Shown: positions 33,403-44,200 of the stretch, piece by piece
Numbering within the stretch: position 1 is the first letter of the stretch
Layout: every line of letters starts with the position of its first letter
Assembly: GCA_943914355.1 (NCBI GenBank)
Contig: CALUBS010000005.1
Location: 32,601 to 96,600 of the forward strand
Direction of reading: 5' to 3'
Origin: an uncultured Corynebacterium sp.
Lineage (GTDB): Bacteria; Actinomycetota; Actinomycetes; Mycobacteriales; Mycobacteriaceae
DNA length: 64,000 bases
The notes under the pieces: model-generated
Databases searched by the model: none
The model's input: only the letters and a program-made list of their open reading frames with translations
Told to the model about the DNA's origin: nothing
Made by a program: the position numbers and the translations under genes

Positions 33403-34641
33403 TTAGTCGCTGCTGAGGCCAACGACGGTATCGCCGCGGGTTTCTACAATGGTCTCGCCCGCTAACGTGAGGTGGACAGGACCGCGGTAATCTCCGCGGT
33501 CGACGGCAATTTCGCGCAGTACCTTACCGGTAGACCAGTCCACGACAGCTATGCCCTTTTCGGTGGGCATCAGCATGCGCCCAGCCACTGAAATTGGGGT
33601 GCCGATGGCGCCGTCAATGACGTGATCGATCCGCAAATCACTGGGGGTTAAAAGGTAGAGGCGCTGCCCATCAAACCACGTCATATGGTGCGGGAGATCC
33701 GCAACGGCCGGGGCGAAAGGGCTTGTGCCGGAATCGATGGCTGCGGAAGGCTTTACGGGGGTAGAAGAAAGCTTTTCGCCCTCGTTGTTATAGGACTCAA
33801 TGCGGGGTTCTGGGCCGGGGATATAGACCGCGGCGGCGTCTTGGCCCACCGCGATAAGCCGCGCTCCATCGCGATCGACGGAGACATCGGCATCCATTTC
33901 TGGTTCCCGGGAGTCCTCCGGGGTGGTGTTTTGAAACCTTAACCACGTGGTGTGAAGTTCCTCCGGGCACGATTCCGTCAGTGCGAGATTCTCGGTACGC
34001 GTCAGCGCCGAAGAAATGGTGCACTCCTCGTGCGGTTGCTTCTGTGCCTCCTGCTTGGCCTCCACTTCGCCGTATTCCACGGTGCGCACGAGATCTGAGC
34101 GCCATAGATCGATTCGCCCGGCAGAAACGGTCCCTACCCGGTCATTGGACTGCACGGGTATAACGTCCGGGGAATTGATAGCGCTGCGGGTGGAGTCATA
34201 TTCACCCGTCGCGGCGTTGATGGCAACCGTATCCCCGCAGCCCACGCCCGTGCGATAGGTGGCAACCACCTTGCCCCAGGCAGTCGATAGCGAGCAGAGA
34301 TCGGCATCGCTGCGGGTATAGGTCCAGGCCGTGGAGCCATCGGCATTGGTGGCCGTGAGCACATCGCCATCGTGGCTAATGCTCAAGCCGTGGGCGGAAA
34401 TGGCGCGGTATTGGCCGGGTACGGGCTGGTTGGGCAGGCTGTAGGCGGTGGTGAGGGAGGAGGGGACATCGGCAAGCACAGCGGCATCGCCTTCCCCAGG
34501 AACCACCTCTTGGTGCAGGTCAGCCTGGTGGATATTGGCGGTGGCGACCGCGCCGCCCACCGCGATGGCGCAGATAGCGCCGATGATGCCGGTGGCCTTC
34601 CAATCCGCCGCGGTAGCCCGCAAGATGGGGGCCTTAGTCAT
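33403..34641 (-). CDS. Membrane-anchored PQQ-like beta-propeller protein (Rv3212 type)
   Basis: A 412-aa protein with one N-terminal transmembrane helix (about residues 16-35, ATGIIGAICAIAVGGAVATA) and a large extracytoplasmic domain of repeated beta strands with G-D-T/W patterns typical of quinoprotein-like propellers. Its start overlaps the rhlE stop by 4 nt; Rv3212 and rhlE are likewise adjacent in mycobacteria. There is no catalytic signature, and the function is unknown, perhaps envelope binding or scaffolding. Confidence 0.75.
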   Translation of the reverse strand: MTKAPILRATAADWKATGIIGAICAIAVGGAVATANIHQADLHQEVVPGEGDAAVLADVPSSLTTAYSLPNQPVPGQYRAISAHGLSISHDGDVLTATNADGSTAWTYTRSDADLCSLSTAWGKVVATYRTGVGCGDTVAINAATGEYDSTRSAINSPDVIPVQSNDRVGTVSAGRIDLWRSDLVRTVEYGEVEAKQEAQKQPHEECTISSALTRTENLALTESCPEELHTTWLRFQNTTPEDSREPEMDADVSVDRDGARLIAVGQDAAAVYIPGPEPRIESYNNEGEKLSSTPVKPSAAIDSGTSPFAPAVADLPHHMTWFDGQRLYLLTPSDLRIDHVIDGAIGTPISVAGRMLMPTEKGIAVVDWSTGKVLREIAVDRGDYRGPVHLTLAGETIVETRGDTVVGLSSD

Positions 34642-35996
34642 TGGCGCCCTCCTCGGGGCGCGCCATTATCGCGCCGAGCCCCGGATCGAGACCGCGACCG
34701 AGACTGGGGTCGCGTCTGGGTCTGTCCGGCGGACCTTTTATGCGCCGGAAGCTGGCCAATCACGCTGGTGGCAGGCCCCACCTTTTCCTGCACACCAGCG
34801 GGAATGGAAAGCGCCTGGGCAAGCTCCGGGGAGGTGGAGAACCACTGTGGCGGCGTGGCCGAATCTAGGCCTAGCTCATCGTTGATAACCTGCCATTTGG
34901 CCAGCTCATCGTAGCCTACGAGGGTAACGGCGGTGCCGGTATGTCCTGCGCGGCCGGTGCGCCCGATGCGGTGGATAAACGTCATGGGATCATCGGGAAC
35001 CTGGTAGTTGATGACGTGGGTGACATCGTCGACGTCGATGCCACGCGCGGCGATATCGGTGGCGACGAGGATATCCACCTCGCCCGAGCGGAAGGCCTGC
35101 AGGGACTTCTCCCGAGACTTTTGGCCCAAGTCACCGTGCACGGCGCCGACGCGGAAGCCGCGCTCAGCAAGGTCATCGGCCAATTGCGCCGCCGAGCGTT
35201 TGGTGCGGGTAAAGATTATGCTGCGACCCCGGCCCTGGGCCTGCAGGATATGTGCGATGACCGGCACCTTATCCATGCGGTGGGCTTGGAAGGTGACCTT
35301 GCGGGTGGTTTCGTGCGTGACTTCATCCGCCTCCGATTCGGCCCGGATGTGTACGGGCTTATTCATGAACTGCCGCGATAAGTTCAAAATGGCGCCCGGC
35401 ATGGTGGCAGAAAACAGCATTGTTTGGTGCGCATTGCCATCGAGCGCTTCCAAAATGGCCTCTATGGAGGGCAAAAAGCCCAGGTCCAGCATCTCATCGG
35501 CCTCATCGAGCACCACGATAGCGACGTGGCGCAGAACCAGATCGCCGCGCTCGTGCAGATCGAGCAGGCGGCCTGGCGTGCCGATGACCACATCAACGCC
35601 GCGCTGGAGGAGCTTAATCTGCTCCTCGTAGGGGCGCCCGCCGTAGATGGAGGCGAGGCGGACAGGCAGGTGCGCGGCCGCGTCCTGCAGATCCGCGGTG
35701 ACCTGCTGGGCGAGCTCGCGGGTGGGCACGACGATAAGTGCCCGCGGCGTCCCATCCAGTGGGGCAATATCCGCGTCATCAAAAACGCGATCGAGCAGCG
35801 GCACACCAAAGCCAAAGGTCTTGCCCATGCCGGTGCGCGCCTGGCCAATGAGGTCTTGGCCATTGAGCGCAATGGGCAGGGTTAATTCCTGGATTGCAAA
35901 GGTTCGCGCGATGCCACGGTCAGCGAGCCCATCGCAGATTTCGGCGGCGACGCCGAGTTCCGCGAAGGTCGGTGGCTGGGTTTTTATGACAGACAC
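34638..35996 (-). CDS. rhlE: DEAD-box RNA helicase RhlE
   Basis: A 452-aa ATP-dependent RNA helicase. Motifs run in order: the Q motif (FAIQELTLPIAL), I (ARTGMGKT), Ia (PTRELAQQ), II (DEAD), III (SAT), IV-V (VATDIAARGID) and VI (HRIGRTGRAG). The C-terminus has an Arg/Ser-rich RNA-binding tail (RSRSRSRSGARRD). GTG start at 35996; on the minus strand TACTAT precedes it by 6 nt, so the mRNA is probably leaderless. Roles in rRNA or mRNA remodelling are inferred from the family. Confidence 0.92.
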   Translation of the reverse strand: MSVIKTQPPTFAELGVAAEICDGLADRGIARTFAIQELTLPIALNGQDLIGQARTGMGKTFGFGVPLLDRVFDDADIAPLDGTPRALIVVPTRELAQQVTADLQDAAAHLPVRLASIYGGRPYEEQIKLLQRGVDVVIGTPGRLLDLHERGDLVLRHVAIVVLDEADEMLDLGFLPSIEAILEALDGNAHQTMLFSATMPGAILNLSRQFMNKPVHIRAESEADEVTHETTRKVTFQAHRMDKVPVIAHILQAQGRGRSIIFTRTKRSAAQLADDLAERGFRVGAVHGDLGQKSREKSLQAFRSGEVDILVATDIAARGIDVDDVTHVINYQVPDDPMTFIHRIGRTGRAGHTGTAVTLVGYDELAKWQVINDELGLDSATPPQWFSTSPELAQALSIPAGVQEKVGPATSVIGQLPAHKRSAGQTQTRPQSRSRSRSGARRDNGAPRGGRQ

Positions 35997-36070
35997 ACCT
36001 TGATAGTAGCCGGGATGGTTATAGTGGGGCCATTGGCATGTAAAACTCTCGTTAGAGGAGGATAATTTTT

Positions 36071-36295
36071 ATGGATATCAAGTTTGGTTTTGCGGATACC
36101 CCGCGCGAGCTGATCATTAGCACCACCGGCGAGCAGGCGGAGCTGACGAAAAAGATTAATAGCGCCTTGGCGGAAAACTCCACGTTGGAGCTAGAAGATG
36201 ACAAGGGTCGCAAGTACCTCGTGCGCACGGACCGCGTGGTGTACGTCGAGGTTGGTGCCGCGAAGAAGCAATCTGTCGGTTTCGCCGGCGCCTAA
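36071..36295 (+). CDS. DUF3107 family protein
   Basis: A 74-aa beta-rich protein (MDIKFGFADTPRELIISTTG, VYVEVGAAKKQSVGFAGA) of the actinobacterial DUF3107 family, found next to rhlE in mycobacteria (Rv3208A). Strong AGAGGAGGA lies 9 nt before the ATG. The function is unknown. Confidence 0.85.
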   Translation: MDIKFGFADTPRELIISTTGEQAELTKKINSALAENSTLELEDDKGRKYLVRTDRVVYVEVGAAKKQSVGFAGA

Positions 36296-36355
36296 GCTTG
36301 GGGCTTTCTAAAGGTTTGCTAATTCAGTGTGTGAATAAGCAACCGGGTATCCTCA

Positions 36356-37315
36356 ATGCCTATGGAAAGTAGGCAGAATCGCAAGGCTCAACAGGGCCAT
36401 AGGCGAATTCCGGATCACCCGAACCCGGTGGTCCGGTTCGCCCACCGCTACGGCTGGTGGCGTGTGGTGGCTATCCCTGTGATGGTGCTGCTTACCGTCT
36501 GGGTGATTGTGGATATCGCGTCTGGCTCTTCGGCCGATGACAATGGCGATGCATCCAGCGCGGAGACTACCGCCGCCGCCACTCCTACCCACGAAGATCT
36601 CACGGGCCCGGATCCCGCAAATGCGGAGGCGGTAGAGCGCGAGATTAGTGAGATGCCCCCTGGAAGTGACTTCACCAAAAAGGGCAAGGGCACTTTCCAC
36701 GCAATCGGCCGCCCCGGTGCTGTAGCCGGTGAAGGCGGCGAGAAGAAGGTCCGCTATTCCATCGAGGTAGAAGATGGACTTAATACCGCTCCCTACGGCG
36801 GCGATGATGCCTTTGCCGCAATGGTGGAGGCAACCCTTGCGGATCCACGCGGGTGGACCGCCCAAGGTGACTTCGAATTCGAGCATGTCGCCTCCGCTGA
36901 TAATCCCGATACCCGCATCCAGCTGACCTCATTAGGTACGGCCGCGGAGCGGTGTGGAGAGAAGATCGAGACGGAAACCTCCTGCCACACCATGTTTACC
37001 GGCGAATCCACCACCATCATTAATGAGGCGCGGTGGGTGCGCGGAGCCACGCCCTTTGAGGGCGATTTGGGCAATTACCGCCAGTACGTCATCAACCACG
37101 AATTGGGCCACGCCATTGGCTATGCCTCCCACCAGCAGTGCGGCGGCGAGGGCAAATTGGCCCCGGTAATGATGCAGCAGACGCTGAGTTTGAACAATAA
37201 AAAATTGCATGACCGCAATCCCAAAGAGGTCTATCCTGATGAGGATGTGACCTGCGAGCCTAACCCGTGGCCATATCCCAATCCGGAGCAAAAGGATCCC
37301 CACCAACCCCAATAA
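36356..37315 (+). CDS. DUF3152 membrane-anchored metzincin-like protease
   Basis: A 319-aa protein with a basic N-terminus, a transmembrane helix (about residues 37-57, WRVVAIPVMVLLTVWVIVDI), a disordered linker and an extracytoplasmic DUF3152 domain. It has an intact zinc motif HELGHAIGYASH (HExxHxxGxxH) near residue 250, so a secreted or wall-facing metalloprotease is likely. Two Cys pairs may form disulfides. ATG 36356 or 36362 are both possible. It corresponds to Rv3207c in synteny and starts the run to adnAB. Confidence 0.82.
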   Translation: MPMESRQNRKAQQGHRRIPDHPNPVVRFAHRYGWWRVVAIPVMVLLTVWVIVDIASGSSADDNGDASSAETTAAATPTHEDLTGPDPANAEAVEREISEMPPGSDFTKKGKGTFHAIGRPGAVAGEGGEKKVRYSIEVEDGLNTAPYGGDDAFAAMVEATLADPRGWTAQGDFEFEHVASADNPDTRIQLTSLGTAAERCGEKIETETSCHTMFTGESTTIINEARWVRGATPFEGDLGNYRQYVINHELGHAIGYASHQQCGGEGKLAPVMMQQTLSLNNKKLHDRNPKEVYPDEDVTCEPNPWPYPNPEQKDPHQPQ

Positions 37316-37325
37316 GGAGTACTGG

Positions 37326-38114
37326 ATGCCGCTTCCCCCAGAGCATGTATTAAGCGCCTTCCACGCAGAAACCGGTGCGACAGGGTCGCGCCGGGCCCAA
37401 GGCGATCAGCTGGGCCCAGTATGGGATAACGGCATCAAGGTGGGCGATGTGGTCTACTCCCAGGCCGGCCCCTTCGCGGCGTGGTCTGCCAAGGTGCGCG
37501 AAAAGCTCAGCGTACCGGGCGCGCGGGTATCGCGGCCGGTTCTCGCGAGCGACGGGCGCCATACCGCGGCCGGGTGGAAGGCGACGCAGTTCCTTCCCGG
37601 CGAGGCCACCGGGCGCATCGATGAAGCGGCGCAGACGGCCCTGCGCTTGGACGATGCCATGGCCAATGCACCTGCGCCTCCGGGTGCGCACCGCGATGAT
37701 GCCTTTGCCCGCGCGGAGCGAACCGCCTGGGCGGAGACGGGGGAGGCCTACGATAAGGCCGCGCTTGCCGATGTCCCCTTGGTCACCGCCCATACCGCCC
37801 TGCTGACCACCACGGTCTTTTATGGTGCGCACCCACCGGGGATTGTGGATCTCGTGCCGAGTCAATCCGCGCGCCCAGCCGGGTGGAGCGCTGCGCTCGT
37901 GATCGTGGATGGGTTGATCGCGCAAGTGGTAGATGATGATATCTGCCAGCGGTTTGGTCACGTGCCAGGCATGCAGGAGCTTTTGCTGCGGGCTGTGTCC
38001 TACCGCCGGCATATCAATGATTTGAATCCGCGGTCACGCTCGAATGTGCGTTCTAATATTGAGCGGGTGGAACAGTTTCTTGTGTCTAGGGCATCTGCGA
38101 TACTGGGGCGGTGA
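37326..38114 (+). CDS. TIGR02569 family protein
   Basis: A 262-aa actinobacterial protein of unknown function. It begins PLPPEHVLSAFHAETG, contains GWKATQFLPGEATGRIDE, and ends RRHINDLNPRSRSNVRSNIERVEQFLV, all typical of TIGR02569 (Rv3205c). The fold resembles aminoglycoside-phosphotransferase/kinase-like proteins, but the catalytic HxD is not obvious. AAGGAG precedes the ATG. Its stop overlaps the adnA start by 4 nt, so the two are coupled. Confidence 0.78.
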   Translation: MPLPPEHVLSAFHAETGATGSRRAQGDQLGPVWDNGIKVGDVVYSQAGPFAAWSAKVREKLSVPGARVSRPVLASDGRHTAAGWKATQFLPGEATGRIDEAAQTALRLDDAMANAPAPPGAHRDDAFARAERTAWAETGEAYDKAALADVPLVTAHTALLTTTVFYGAHPPGIVDLVPSQSARPAGWSAALVIVDGLIAQVVDDDICQRFGHVPGMQELLLRAVSYRRHINDLNPRSRSNVRSNIERVEQFLVSRASAILGR

Positions 38115-41100
38115 CTTACAATCCCCATTCCACCGCCCGCGCGGGAGTGGTCCTACCGCCGTCGCCAGAGGTACGACTCATCGCCCGCACCCCGTCCGCA
38201 CACGCTCGTTCCTGGCCCGTTGAGCTGCCGGAAACCGGTACCTGGAAGGTAACCGGCACCGCCGGAACCGGCGTATCCAGTTTTCTTATCGATACCGTCA
38301 TTCATGCCCTCGACCGCGCCCAGGAGACGGGGGCAGATCCCTCCGGCATCCTCGTTGTTGCCGCCTCCAAGGAATCCGGCGCCCGCCTGCGCCGTGAGCT
38401 TTCAGAGCGCCTCGAAGATTATGCGGCGCAATCCTCCATGGTCCGCTCCATCCACTCCTTGGCCTTTGCCCTCCTGCGCAGTGCAAGCGACGAGGAATTG
38501 CGCCTTATCACCGGCGCGGAACAAGATGCCGTTATCCGGGAATTGCTCGAAGGCCACGCTGAATCCGGCCACGGCGAATGGCCGGAGGAAGTTCGCCCCG
38601 CCCTAGAGTATGTAGGCTTTGCCCGCCAATTGCGCGATTTTCTTTTGCGCTCCATCGAACGTGGCTTAAGCCCCGCGGATTTGGAGAGCCTCGGGGCTAA
38701 GCACGGCCGTGGAATGTGGGTTGCCGCCGGTACGTTCCTGCGCGAATACGAACGCGTCCAAGCACTTTCCGGTGCGCATTCTTATTCCGCGGCCGAGCTA
38801 GTCAACCAAGTCTTGCTGCGCCCAGAACTTACGAATTCACACCCGTGGCACACCATCGTGGTCGATGACGCCCAGCTATTGGATCCCACCGCGGGCAAGC
38901 TCATCTCCCGCTTGGCCCCCGATGCACAATTGCTGGTCATCGGCGGTGATGCGGACCAATCCGTCTTTGCCTTCCGCGGTGCTAATTCGCAATTCCTTGA
39001 AGAATTTCCCGCGGAACACTCCGTGGAGCTTTCGCAGCCGCACCGCAACGGATCCCCGGCCTGCGTTTCCATCGTGGATTCTGAGGGCCGCCTGCGCGAT
39101 GTGGTGGCCGATACCGTGCGCCGCCGCCATTTGGACGATGGCGTGCAGTGGCGCGATATCGCCGTCATCGTCCGCTCGACGGCGGATATAGGCCAGATGC
39201 GCCGCACCTTGCTGGCCGCCGGCGTACCCGTACACATCAGCCCGACCGACGTGATTTTGGCAGAACAACGCCTAGTATCTGCCATGCTCCTCGCCCTGCG
39301 CGCCTTGGAAGAAGACCTCAGCAATGCGGAGCTCGAGGAATTGCTGACCGGCCCAGTGGGCGGGGCGGATCCCGTCACCCTGCGCCGCCTGATTCGCGGT
39401 CTGCGCCGGTGGGCGCCCGATACGCGCGGCATGGATAGCCTGCGCGAGCTCTTGCAGGGCGAGCTGCCGGACTTCAATGGCCAACTCACCGAACGCGAAT
39501 TTTCCATCCTAGAGCGCGTGCGCGCAGTACTTTCCGCGGGCAGGCAGGCCGTGCAAGCCCAGGCTTCTGTGGAAGAAATCCTGTGGGAGGTATGGAGTGC
39601 TACCGAGCTGGATATGCGCCTGCAGGCATCCGCCTTGCGCGGCGGCGCCACCGGCTCGCAGGCGGACCGCGACCTCGACGCCATGATGTCGCTCTTTGAC
39701 GCCGCCGGCGATTACTCCGAGCGCCGCCCCGGCTCCTCGCTGCAGTCCTTTTTAACTCACATCACCGAACAAGAACTGCCCACCGGCGTCCGCGACCGCC
39801 GCACCGCCATCCCACAGGCCGTAGAGATCATCACCGCCCACGGCGCCGTCGGCCGCGAATGGGATACCGTCATCGTCGCCGGAGCCCAAGAAGGCGCGTG
39901 GCCCTCGCTGGGGGAGACCGGGTCCATTTTTGGCCAAGAAGATCTCATCGATCTCCTGGACCGCGATATTGAGCCTGATACCCCTGTTAGCCACATCGCC
40001 TCCCGTCTGGCCGAAGAGCGCCGGCTCTTCCACGTCGCCACCACGCGCCACCGGAACCGGTTGCTCATCGCCGCGGTGGAAAACCCCAATGAGGATGCCT
40101 TTGCAGAACCTTCCCGCTTCATCGCGGAATTTACCGGGCGCGGGGTCGATGTTCCCGGCACAATGACGCGCCGGGAAGCCAGCCGTGCCTTGCGCGCCAC
40201 TCAATTTCCCCGCGAACTGGGCTTGGATGTTCCCGAGCCGGCACCGGTGTCCCTGCGCGATGGGCTCGAGGTCGATCCCCTCGACGTGGCGGTACTGTCC
40301 GTTCCTTCCTTTGTGGCGCAATTGCGCCGCGTGGTCACGAATCCAGATTCTGGCGAGGCGGAGCGGCGCCAAGCGGCCCGGCAGCTGGCGCGCTTAGCGC
40401 AGGCGGAAATCCCAGGCGCCCATCCAGACCAGTGGTTTTCCGCGCGCTCTGTGGCCTCGCATACGCCGCTGCGCGGTAGCAAGAGCCTATCGCCATCCCG
40501 GGTCGAAGCCCTGCTCAACTGCCCGCTCAAGGCGATTGTGGGAAACTTGGCCGAAGATTCCAGCGGCGCCGAGCACCTTTTGCGCGGCACCATGGCACAC
40601 GCCTTCTTGGAGGCCATCGGCCGCGGCATGGATGCGGAAAAGGCCCGCCTGCTCGTCATGGAAGCCTATGAGCTCATCCTGGATGTTCCGCAGTGGCAAC
40701 TACAGAGCAAGTTGGAAGAATTCTCCCGCCTGCTGGAGCGCACGCAGCAATGGGCACAGCAATCCGAGGTCAAAAATGAACTCGCCGGGGTAGAAGTACC
40801 CGTCTACGTCGAGGTCGCCCCGGATATCCGGGTTGGCGGCTTCATGGACCGCTTGATGCAGGATGGAGACGGAAATTACCTGGTCGTGGATCTCAAGACC
40901 GGTAAATCTGCAGCGACGCAGGCAGAGGCGGAAGAAAACCGCCAGCTAATGACCTACCAATTGGCCTTGTCCCGGGGAAGCTTTGACGGGCAGCGCGTGC
41001 GCGATGGCGAAGGGATGCCGCGCGCAGGCGGAGTTCTTGTCTATCCCGGAAAAGATTCCAGCAAAATCACCACGCGCACACAAAGCCAGCTCACCGCAGA

Positions 41101-41254
41101 GGCGCTGGAAGAATTTTCCGCACTTTTGCCACCACTGGTAGCGGAACTGCGTGGTCCGCAACTTACCGCGCGCACCAATAAAGATTGCGATAAGTGCCCC
41201 ATTCGTACCATCTGCCCGGTGCAGGAGGAAGGAAAGATGACCATCCATGCCTAA
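38111..41254 (+). CDS. adnA: AdnA subunit of the AdnAB helicase-nuclease
   Basis: A 1047-aa protein with a UvrD-like motor followed by a RecB-like nuclease. The Walker A reads GTAGTGVSSF, with Val in place of the catalytic Lys. Other motor motifs are partly kept (VVDDAQLLDP, GGDADQSVFAFRGAN, VAGAQEGAWPS, HVATTRHRNRL). The nuclease has DLKTGKSAATQAEAEENRQLMTYQ (catalytic D...DLK). An iron-sulfur staple is formed by LLNCPLKA and CDKCPIRTIC. AdnAB resects double-strand breaks in place of RecBCD, and work on mycobacterial AdnAB assigns the essential ATPase to AdnB. The GTG start overlaps TIGR02569, and its end overlaps adnB by 8 nt. Confidence 0.9.
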   Translation: MTYNPHSTARAGVVLPPSPEVRLIARTPSAHARSWPVELPETGTWKVTGTAGTGVSSFLIDTVIHALDRAQETGADPSGILVVAASKESGARLRRELSERLEDYAAQSSMVRSIHSLAFALLRSASDEELRLITGAEQDAVIRELLEGHAESGHGEWPEEVRPALEYVGFARQLRDFLLRSIERGLSPADLESLGAKHGRGMWVAAGTFLREYERVQALSGAHSYSAAELVNQVLLRPELTNSHPWHTIVVDDAQLLDPTAGKLISRLAPDAQLLVIGGDADQSVFAFRGANSQFLEEFPAEHSVELSQPHRNGSPACVSIVDSEGRLRDVVADTVRRRHLDDGVQWRDIAVIVRSTADIGQMRRTLLAAGVPVHISPTDVILAEQRLVSAMLLALRALEEDLSNAELEELLTGPVGGADPVTLRRLIRGLRRWAPDTRGMDSLRELLQGELPDFNGQLTEREFSILERVRAVLSAGRQAVQAQASVEEILWEVWSATELDMRLQASALRGGATGSQADRDLDAMMSLFDAAGDYSERRPGSSLQSFLTHITEQELPTGVRDRRTAIPQAVEIITAHGAVGREWDTVIVAGAQEGAWPSLGETGSIFGQEDLIDLLDRDIEPDTPVSHIASRLAEERRLFHVATTRHRNRLLIAAVENPNEDAFAEPSRFIAEFTGRGVDVPGTMTRREASRALRATQFPRELGLDVPEPAPVSLRDGLEVDPLDVAVLSVPSFVAQLRRVVTNPDSGEAERRQAARQLARLAQAEIPGAHPDQWFSARSVASHTPLRGSKSLSPSRVEALLNCPLKAIVGNLAEDSSGAEHLLRGTMAHAFLEAIGRGMDAEKARLLVMEAYELILDVPQWQLQSKLEEFSRLLERTQQWAQQSEVKNELAGVEVPVYVEVAPDIRVGGFMDRLMQDGDGNYLVVDLKTGKSAATQAEAEENRQLMTYQLALSRGSFDGQRVRDGEGMPRAGGVLVYPGKDSSKITTRTQSQLTAEALEEFSALLPPLVAELRGPQLTARTNKDCDKCPIRTICPVQEEGKMTIHA

Positions 41255-44200
41255 GCAGAATTTTTCCCCGGAAGAAATAGCCCAAGCACTGGGCAAGGAT
41301 TACCCACCTACTGAGGAACAAGCCCACGTCATCGAGGGTCCTTTTGGCCCCAAGCTCGTGGTGGCCGGCGCGGGTGCAGGTAAGACGGAAACCATGGCCT
41401 CCCGCGTGGTCTATTTGGTGGCCAATGGCTACGTGCGCCCAGAAGAAGTACTGGGGCTAACCTTTACGCGCAAGGCGGCCCAGCAACTAGAACAGCGCAT
41501 TCGCCGCCAACTGATTCAGCTGCGCGATTCCGGCCTCATCGTTTCCGGTAGCCCTGCCGCAGAGGCGCTTAACAATATCGCACCCACCGTGGCCACCTAT
41601 GACTCGTATGCCGGCGAGCTCGTGCGCGAATACGGCCTTTTGGTCCCGGTCGAGCCCTCGGCGCGAATTATCACGGAGGCGGAGCGCTTTGCCATTGCCT
41701 ATGACGTGGTGAAAAATTACGGCGGTAAATTATCGGATGAAAAGACCTTGGGTTCCATCACGGAAACCCTGCTCAAGATCACTTCCGATATGGACAATTC
41801 CTTGAAGGATCCGGATGATATTGCCGAGTTCGCACGGGATTTCCGCGCCGATATTGACAACCTGGAAAAGGCGCCGAGGACGAAGGGCGAGTATTCCAAG
41901 AAACTGCAGGACCACATCAATGTCCAGGATCTGCGCGTGCAGTACGTGCCATTGATCGAGGAACTCAAGCGCGCGCAGGCAGAACAGCAGGTCATCACTT
42001 TTGGCGAGCAGATGTCTGTGGCAGCGCGCCTCGCGCAATCGCACCCAGCGGTGGGCAAGCAACAGGCGCAGCGCTACCGCGTGGTCATGCTGGATGAATA
42101 TCAGGACACGTCTTATGCCCAGCGAGTATTATTGCGCAGCCTTTTTGGCGGGGAGCAGAAAGACATTTCCGTGACAGCGGTGGGCGATCCCATGCAGGCC
42201 ATCTATGGCTGGCGTGGGGCTACCTCAGAAAACCTCACCGCATTCGTGGAAGATTTCCCGCAGAAAGATGGCACCCCTGCTCCCAAGGATCAGCTGACTA
42301 CCTCGTGGCGCAACCCGTCGGGTGCCTTGGAGCTGGCTAACTCGGTGGCGGCCGGGGTCTTTGCGGGCGGCCCGCGCCCCGTCGATGAGCTGCATGCGGC
42401 CCCGCACAAGGGCGAAGGCGAGATTGAGCTGGGCTATTTCGCCAGCGAGGACGAGGAACACGATTTTATTGCCCAGAAAGTAAGGCAGCAGTGGGAAGCG
42501 CGCGGGGGAGATGGTTTTCGCGCAGCGGTATTGGTGCGCACCAACCGGCAAACCGCAGCCATTGCAGCTGCCCTGGATGCCGTCGATGTGCCCAATGAAA
42601 TCAATGGTCTAGGTGGATTGCTGTGGCAACCGGAAATCCAGGACCTCGTAGCGCTGGCAACCATGTTGGTGCGGCCGGAAGATGCTCAAGCGGCCCTCCG
42701 CATTTTCGCCGGGCCCATTTGCGGGCTGGGCATGGGCGATATCCAAGCCCTTGCCGCGCGGCAAAACAACTTGGCGGGGGCGAAGCAAGAGCGCCTGCAA
42801 TGGGAAGAGGGCATGGATCCAGAGGAGTATCTGCGCGCCCAATTGGCGCAGCTTACGGCCGAGGGCCCAGATCAGACGGTGGGGCTTGCCGATGCCCTGG
42901 CAGACCTCGGCGAGCGCGATCGCTATACTCCGGAGGGCTTAGCGCGCATGGAAGAGGTATCTGCCAAGCTGCGCTACCTGCGCACTTACTCGCTGTCCAA
43001 GCCTTTAAGCGATCTCTTCGCTGACATCGAGGCCATCTTCAATATCCGTACCGAGGTTCTTGCCCGCGGCAGCGCCGGGGGAGCCACCCACCTGGATAAA
43101 TTCGCCGATATCGTCGCCGGATTCCATGGGGATTCCCTGTATGCGCTCCTAGATTATTTGGAGCTCGCCCGCGAACATGAAGATGGCCTTGGGCTTGGGG
43201 AAGTGCCTGCTTCCACGGATCGCGTACAAATCATGACCGTGCATAAAGCCAAGGGCCTGGAGTGGGAGCACGTCTATGTCGTGCGCGCGGATTCTTCAAG
43301 CTATAAGGCACAGGCAGAGACCTTTTTGTCCAAGATTGAAAAGGTACCCGGTGAAGATGACTACATTGAGGTATCACCAGATGCGGTCACTCGCTCCGAA
43401 TTCGAAAAGGCCTGCAAGGCATTCTTGGATGATGACCGCGCGCATAATGCGGAGGAAGCGGCTCGCCTGTTTTATGTGGCCTTGACCAGAACCGAGTCCA
43501 CGTTGACTGTTACCGGCTCCGGTACTAATAACCGGTCGGGCAAGGCCAAGAAGGGCCCGTATGAGTACCTCGAAAGGCTAAAAGAATCTTTCCCCCAGTA
43601 CGTGGGGGAGTGGACTGTGCCCGAAGAGCCGGTGGAAACGTCGGCTAATGCGGCAGAAAGCGGGCTCTTCCCCGCCCTTGAAGCCGATCCGGATTCCCTA
43701 GCCGGCGCGGATGCGGTGCTGGCCGCCATGGAGGACCTTCCTGAGTTAAGCCACGGCGAGACCTTCGAGCTGTGGGAACAGGATGCGGGCGCGCTCATTG
43801 AGGAATACAAGTCCTTGCAACAACCGGTTGTGGATGTGGAACTTCCCAGTGAACTTACCGCTTCTGACATGGTGGCCCTGGGCAGCGATCCGCTACAGTT
43901 TGCGCGCCGGCAACGCCGCCCGGTGCCGTTTAAGCCCAACTCCTATGCCAAGCGAGGCACCGCCTTCCACGCGTGGCTGGAAGAGCGCTTTGGCAGCCCC
44001 GCGCTGCTAGGGGAAGAGGAATTGCCGGGCATCGATGAGCCTGAGGACTTCGACCTGGAAGAGCTCAAGGAATCCTTCCTGAATTCCGAGTGGGCGCAGC
44101 GCCAGCCGGACTTTGTGGAGGCGCCGTTTGAAATCACCATCGGCAGCGCGGTGGTGCGCGGGCGAATGGATGCCGTCTTCCGCTTGGCAGATGGCACCTG

